The position numbers and the translations under genes are program-made. Below, one piece after another: positions 5,624-9,487 of a DNA stretch of 9,487 nt; position 1 is the first letter of the stretch, and the number at the start of each line of letters is the position of its first letter. The notes beneath the pieces were generated by a model that was given only the letters and a program-made list of their open reading frames with translations, was not told the DNA's origin and did no database searches. The DNA is taken from positions 1-9,487 of the forward strand of contig JAHKAT010000197.1 in assembly GCA_018825925.1 (NCBI GenBank). Reading direction: 5' to 3'. This DNA is from Bacteroidota bacterium (lineage in GTDB: Bacteria; Bacteroidota; Bacteroidia; Flavobacteriales_D; Crocinitomicaceae).

Positions 5624-7180
5624 ATGTCGAGCACAACTGCACAAATTAGTATTCAAGATATTTTGGGTAAACTAGGGATTGAGGCGATCAACTCTGGGGC
5701 TTCAACCGGTTCTACTTGGTTTCCTACCACCGGAGAAACGATCGTATCCTACTCACCAGTAGACGGAAAAGCAATCGCTTCAGTTCAATCAGCTACAGAA
5801 GCAGACTATGCCAAAGCAATTGCAAAAGCACAAGAAGCGTATGGACCTTGGAGAGCAATTCCATCTCCAAAAAGAGGAGAAATTGTTCGCCAATTGGCTG
5901 AAAAACTTCGTGAATACAAACAACCTTTAGGCGAATTGGTTTCTTACGAGATGGGAAAATCTTTGCAAGAAGGGCTGGGTGAAGTACAAGAAATGATTGA
6001 TATCTGCGATTTCGCAGTCGGTTTATCTCGTCAATTATATGGTTTGACCATGCACTCAGAGCGACCAGGTCACAGAATGTACGAACAATATCATCCTTTG
6101 GGAATCGTTGGAATCATTTCTGCGTTTAATTTCCCAGTGGCTGTTTGGAACTGGAACACAGCACTTGCTTGGGTCTGTGGAGATGTTTGTATTTGGAAAC
6201 CCTCTGAAAAAACTCCTTTAACGGCTATCGCTTGTCAAAAAATAACACAAGAAGTTTTTGAAGCTAATGATGTTCCCGACGGCGTTTCTTGTTTGATTAT
6301 TGGCGATGCAGAATTAGGAAAGAAAATGGCCAACGACAAGCGAGTACCATTGATTTCTGCAACTGGCTCAACACGAATGGGAAAAAGTATAGGCGCTGCT
6401 GTTGGAGCTCGTTTAGGGAAATCATTGTTGGAATTAGGTGGAAACAATGCCATCATCATTACGCCAAGTGCTGATTTGAAAATGGTAATTCCGGGTGCTG
6501 TGTTTGGCGCTGTAGGAACTGCCGGTCAACGTTGTACTTCAACTAGAAGAATCATTATCCACGAAAGTATTTACGAGCAAGTTAAAACTGCTTTAGTAAA
6601 AGCTTACGGTCAGTTGCGAATTGGAAACCCACTAAATGAAAACAACCACGTTGGCCCACTTATCGATAAAGATGCAGTGGCAGCGTTTCAAAATGCTTGT
6701 GAGCAGGTGGTTAAAGAAGGTGGGAAATTGGTCGTTGGTGGAACAGTCTTGTCTGGTGAAGGCTATGAAAGTGGATGTTATGTTGCACCGGCCATTGCTG
6801 AAGCTCGCAATGATTTTCAAATCGTTCAACACGAAACTTTTGCTCCTATCCTATATTTGATTAAATATTCAGGAGACATTTATGATGCGATAGAAATCCA
6901 AAACAATGTTCCCCAAGGATTATCATCGGCGGTAATGACCAATAGCTTAAAAGAAGCTGAGGCGTTTCTATCAAACAACGGTTCCGACTGTGGTATCGCC
7001 AACGTAAACATCGGTACATCCGGTGCTGAAATAGGTGGTGCTTTCGGCGGTGAGAAAGAAACTGGAGGAGGACGAGAGTCTGGTTCAGATGCTTGGAAAG
7101 TATACATGAGAAGACAAACCAATACGATCAACTATTCTGATTCATTGCCTTTGGCGCAAGGGATTAAGTTTGATTTGTAG
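5624..7180 (+). CDS. amaB: Alpha-aminoadipate semialdehyde / piperideine-6-carboxylate dehydrogenase (ALDH7, antiquitin type)
   Basis: A 518-residue NAD(P)+-dependent aldehyde dehydrogenase of the ALDH7 family. It should oxidise 2-aminoadipate 6-semialdehyde, in equilibrium with piperideine-6-carboxylate, to 2-aminoadipate. Catalytic residues are in place: Asn169 (AFNFPVAV), Lys192 (WKPSE), Glu270 (LELGGNN), nucleophile Cys304 (GQRCTSTRR) and Glu404 (HETFAPI), with the cofactor loop GSTRMG at 248-253. ALDH7-specific marks are EVQEMIDICDFAVGLSR (120-136), Arg303 just before the nucleophile, and GGAFGGEKETGGGRESGSDA (471-490). In human ALDH7A1 a Glu in the first segment and the Arg beside the catalytic Cys bind the aminoadipate end, supporting this substrate. 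The ATG at 5624 gives the usual N-terminus; an in-frame GTG at 5558 would add an unlikely 22-residue extension. The saccharopine dehydrogenase at 2340-3680 makes its substrate. A strong terminator follows 17 bases after the stop. Confidence 0.94.
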   Translation: MSSTTAQISIQDILGKLGIEAINSGASTGSTWFPTTGETIVSYSPVDGKAIASVQSATEADYAKAIAKAQEAYGPWRAIPSPKRGEIVRQLAEKLREYKQPLGELVSYEMGKSLQEGLGEVQEMIDICDFAVGLSRQLYGLTMHSERPGHRMYEQYHPLGIVGIISAFNFPVAVWNWNTALAWVCGDVCIWKPSEKTPLTAIACQKITQEVFEANDVPDGVSCLIIGDAELGKKMANDKRVPLISATGSTRMGKSIGAAVGARLGKSLLELGGNNAIIITPSADLKMVIPGAVFGAVGTAGQRCTSTRRIIIHESIYEQVKTALVKAYGQLRIGNPLNENNHVGPLIDKDAVAAFQNACEQVVKEGGKLVVGGTVLSGEGYESGCYVAPAIAEARNDFQIVQHETFAPILYLIKYSGDIYDAIEIQNNVPQGLSSAVMTNSLKEAEAFLSNNGSDCGIANVNIGTSGAEIGGAFGGEKETGGGRESGSDAWKVYMRRQTNTINYSDSLPLAQGIKFDL

Positions 7181-7197
7181 CAGATAAATTTAATAAA

Positions 7198-7241
7198 AAT
7201 AGGTCATCTCAAATTAAAGAGATGACCTATTAATTTTTTTT
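7198..7241. terminator. Strong intrinsic terminator, apparently bidirectional
   Basis: AATAGGTCATCTC (7198-7210) and GAGATGACCTATT (7219-7231) form a perfect 13-bp stem with an eight-base AT loop, followed on the plus strand by AATTTTTTTT. On the minus strand the hairpin is followed by ATTTTTATTAAATTT. It thus sits properly to end the aldehyde dehydrogenase transcript (plus) and also the facing right-hand operon (minus), whose last stop is at 7301. Nothing else was seen in 7181-7300. Confidence 0.92.
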
Positions 7242-7300
7242 GAATCTGTTATCAAAGAAATAAGACAGATCGAATGATTGCACTATATTGTTTCAAAAAC

Positions 7301-8392
7301 CTAAGGGATATAAGGAAAACTCTCTAAATCAAATCGTTCGCCCGTAATTTTCTCATATTTTTTTTGGCATTTTTTTGAGATCCTTTTTTCGAATTTACTG
7401 CGAACAGGTCGTGATTCAAGTGAAGCAGCATAGTAAAATAATTCACCGGGACTATCTATGATTCTCTGGTATAAGGTTTTAACCGTACTTTTGTATTTAT
7501 TTGTGAAGTTACAATTTTTGTTTCCATAAAATTCACAAAGTACCAATAAATCATTATTTCTTGAGATATTGTCACCTATTGGTTCTAGATCCAGATTATA
7601 TAAAGCTATCGATTTATTCACTTTTATACGTTCCAAAACGTTAGAAATTTTTAGAATTATTTCTTCATCACCGCATTCCTTGATGTTCTGAGCGGCAAAC
7701 ACCATAAAAAACAGCAATCTCCCATTCAATATGGTGTCATTTTTATCTAATGTTTCGGTTAAGTACTTTATAGCCCCATGATCAAAATCAATACTTGTTT
7801 TGAAATCATAAATCAGAAAGTCCCCAAGAAACTTAAGTACAGTGGAATCGCTATATGCTTCTCTTGGAATGGAGTTGTATGTTTTATTAATAAAGTCAGG
7901 TGTTAACTCCATTTTAGTATGCAAGAAATAACAATGATTTATTTGAGCGCTATAATCTTGTTCAATTCCATCGAATTTCATTTTTTGCATCCGATATTGT
8001 GAAGTTCCATTCTTCACAATATCCATAATTTCAAGTAAAGAATCAGGACTCACATAGCCTATAATTTTGTCTAAAACCACTTTTCTTTTATTAACAAATA
8101 AAATGGTTGGGTAACTCACAATATTAAATTCATTAATTAGTGGATTATCTTTTTCTAGTGAGACATTTACTGTTAAGAAACTAAATTCATCTCGAATTTG
8201 ACTTATGACTCTTTCGTTAGAAAATGTGGTTAAATCCATTTTTTTACAAGGCGTACATGTGTTGTTGGTAAAATAAATGAGATTAATCTTATTCTCAATC
8301 TTATTTAACTTAGATAAATTTTCATTTTTTACAAATGATGAATCTAAACCCAAGCAATTTAAAAATTGAACAACCAAAAGAGTAAAAAACAT
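7301..8392 (-). CDS. Exported thioredoxin-fold protein (CTPC) with a C-terminal region of unknown function
   Basis: A 363-residue protein from the ATG at 8392. Residues 1-16 (MFFTLLVVQFLNCLGL) are hydrophobic and look like an export signal. Residues 35-125 form a thioredoxin-like domain: INLIYFTNNTCTPCKKMDL with Cys46 and Cys49, then FNIVSYPTILFV with cis-Pro95, then the closing GYVSPDSLLEIM helix. The CxxCKKM pattern resembles periplasmic thioredoxin_7-like proteins of Bacteroidota. Residues 131-363 look mainly helical, end in a very basic stretch (KFEKRISKKCQKKYEK), and are not recognised. Cys153, 250, 303, 310 and 346 (approximate) lie outside the active site. The signal has no basic n-region; the frame continues upstream as IAFKFFKN to a TAA, but without an ATG, GTG or TTG. 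It follows the cysteine-rich secreted protein gene by 28 bases, so the two should be one operon and both proteins should meet outside the cytoplasm. Confidence 0.82.
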   Translation of the reverse strand: MFFTLLVVQFLNCLGLDSSFVKNENLSKLNKIENKINLIYFTNNTCTPCKKMDLTTFSNERVISQIRDEFSFLTVNVSLEKDNPLINEFNIVSYPTILFVNKRKVVLDKIIGYVSPDSLLEIMDIVKNGTSQYRMQKMKFDGIEQDYSAQINHCYFLHTKMELTPDFINKTYNSIPREAYSDSTVLKFLGDFLIYDFKTSIDFDHGAIKYLTETLDKNDTILNGRLLFFMVFAAQNIKECGDEEIILKISNVLERIKVNKSIALYNLDLEPIGDNISRNNDLLVLCEFYGNKNCNFTNKYKSTVKTLYQRIIDSPGELFYYAASLESRPVRSKFEKRISKKCQKKYEKITGERFDLESFPYIP

Positions 8393-8420
8393 ATTCTTGA
8401 AAAATTTAAATGCTATTTAC

Positions 8421-9487
8421 TTATTTAACATCCTTCCAGCTTAACGTACAACCATTGCATGCATTGCAATGAACAATGGGTCTCGTCTGAAGTGAACATA
8501 CGGCTCCAGTACAACTTCCATCGCAAAGATATTCTCTAACTTGTGGAGACGCAGTATAAATATAATCATTGTCTACAAATCCAAATGGCACATCCATCAA
8601 AAACTTTTGCCCTTGATACTTAAAAGCAACTGCTACGTAGGACATATCCTTTACAAGATTTTTAACATTCTCAATTTTAGCTAAAAACGATTCTACAGTA
8701 TCTTTAAAAGCAACTGTCTCCGATTGTAAAAAAGGCAATTGAAGCCATTCATGATAGCTTGTAATCGGCTCAATGTCAGTTGACAACAATTCGTTTAATC
8801 CAAATCCTAAATCCCCTTTTAAACCATTACCGGCTTGAATCATTAAAAAGTCAACTTCAATTTGAGAATTAAGTGAAGTAAGGGTAAAAGTTCGAAGACA
8901 CGTACCTGTGCATCGGTTTGTTGACATAAAACAAGTAGGTCCAGATGAAGTAATTCCAGGCAAACATGAGCCCGAAACTGAGCCCGAACTTGGTTTAGCA
9001 GGATTTTCTATACATTCACATTTTACACCTCCTCCATAAGCGATATTAGAAATGTTATCTCCAAAATAAATATTCCATCCTTCAGGTAACTGATAAAATA
9101 ATTCAATTGGCTCACCTGTAATCGGATCATAATTATAGGTATAAATAGTTCCTTCTGGCAAAACTAAATCGGTTTGTGGCGCTTCACTATCGCCCTCAAT
9201 TAAGCAATCCAATGGAACATAAACCTCTAATACGCTGATACCTTTTAAAACCTGATAGAGCGAATTATAATCATTCTTTAAAAGCCCGACTATTTCACCA
9301 GCATTAAACAAACCAATTGGGTGAATCGTTGTTTTACGTAAACAGTTCCCACTTAGATCGGTGATGGTAGTTATTTCACCGTTGCCAAAACTATATGACC
9401 CTAAAACTTTTGCGCTAATAGCCTCCCCAATTTGGGCAAAAACTAGATTGCAAGAAAAAAATACGATCAAAGAAAATAAGAAAATTA
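8421..9487 (-). CDS. Cysteine-rich secreted protein of unknown function, 5' end outside the window
   Basis: Not recognised. The frame stays open to the right edge: upstream of an in-frame TTG at 9470 it reads IFLFSL, continuing as IVFFSCNLVFAQ. That is the hydrophobic core and Ala-x-cleavage end of a signal peptide ('VFA|Q', common in Bacteroidota), so the true start, with its basic residues, lies beyond the window. About 337 mature residues follow. Numbered from the TTG codon they contain 14 cysteines: 43, 89, 151, 153, 169, 180, 187, 191, then a C-terminal cluster at 316, 320, 325, 335, 338 and 341 (LCDGSCTGAVC and HCNACNGC). The even number suits disulfides; C-x2-C-x2-C could also bind a metal. 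A Ser/Gly/Pro-rich stretch (about 157-178) separates an N-terminal beta-rich region from the rest. No transmembrane anchor or Por-type C-terminal sorting domain is visible. The exported thioredoxin-fold gene follows in the same operon. Confidence 0.8.
   Translation of the reverse strand, partial: IFLFSLIVFFSCNLVFAQIGEAISAKVLGSYSFGNGEITTITDLSGNCLRKTTIHPIGLFNAGEIVGLLKNDYNSLYQVLKGISVLEVYVPLDCLIEGDSEAPQTDLVLPEGTIYTYNYDPITGEPIELFYQLPEGWNIYFGDNISNIAYGGGVKCECIENPAKPSSGSVSGSCLPGITSSGPTCFMSTNRCTGTCLRTFTLTSLNSQIEVDFLMIQAGNGLKGDLGFGLNELLSTDIEPITSYHEWLQLPFLQSETVAFKDTVESFLAKIENVKNLVKDMSYVAVAFKYQGQKFLMDVPFGFVDNDYIYTASPQVREYLCDGSCTGAVCSLQTRPIVHCNACNGCTLSWKDVK

Noticed and set aside
9468..9470. TTG as the real start of the cysteine-rich protein
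   Set aside because: The hydrophobic core of the signal peptide continues upstream in frame to the window edge and no basic residues are present yet, so the start is most likely outside.
7301..9487. The right-hand operon as a bacteriocin or modified-peptide cluster
   Set aside because: The cysteine-rich protein is about 340 residues long, no modifying enzyme, peptidase or transporter is present, and a thioredoxin-fold partner alone does not support that reading.

Overview
The window looks like Bacteroidota DNA, most likely a member of the Flavobacteriales. It is AT-rich. Start codons lack clear Shine-Dalgarno sequences, and several genes carry the phylum's TAnnTTTG -7 promoter box. The proteins fit too: a K+-dependent membrane pyrophosphatase, a lipoprotein with a transthyretin-like core, and a secreted protein with a '...FAQ' signal-peptide end. 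I cannot fix the genus.

Layout, left to right. Positions 1-1653 (minus) hold most of hppA, a membrane-bound ion-pumping pyrophosphatase whose C-terminus lies beyond the left edge. A good promoter precedes it. Positions 1877-2167 (minus) encode a 96-residue thioredoxin with WCGPC. Divergent from it, 2340-3680 (plus) encodes a glutamate-forming saccharopine dehydrogenase of the LYS9 type. Its stop codon overlaps, tail to tail, the stop of a small lipoprotein gene (3677-4255, minus). The lipoprotein gene overlaps and follows a CPA-type Na+/H+ antiporter gene (4194-5507, minus). Divergent from the antiporter, 5624-7180 (plus) encodes an ALDH7/antiquitin-type alpha-aminoadipate-semialdehyde dehydrogenase, ended by a strong hairpin that appears to terminate transcription on both strands. 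The right end holds two minus-strand genes in one operon: a large cysteine-rich secreted protein whose first codons lie beyond the right edge, and an exported thioredoxin-fold protein with a CTPC active site and a long C-terminal region of unknown function.

How the genes fit together. The saccharopine dehydrogenase and the ALDH7 enzyme catalyse consecutive steps of lysine breakdown (saccharopine to aminoadipate semialdehyde to 2-aminoadipate). They lie on the same strand, separated by an oppositely oriented antiporter-lipoprotein pair. The enzyme making saccharopine is not in the window. The pyrophosphatase and the antiporter both concern the membrane ion gradient. By its key residues, the pyrophosphatase is predicted to be K+-dependent and proton-pumping, with the coupling glutamate moved from helix 6 to helix 5.

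No RNA genes, insertion sequences, CRISPR arrays or phage genes were seen. The least explained part is the right-hand operon: a secreted protein with 14 cysteines plus a dedicated thioredoxin-fold partner. This is the best candidate for an undescribed system, but its function cannot be read from the sequence.
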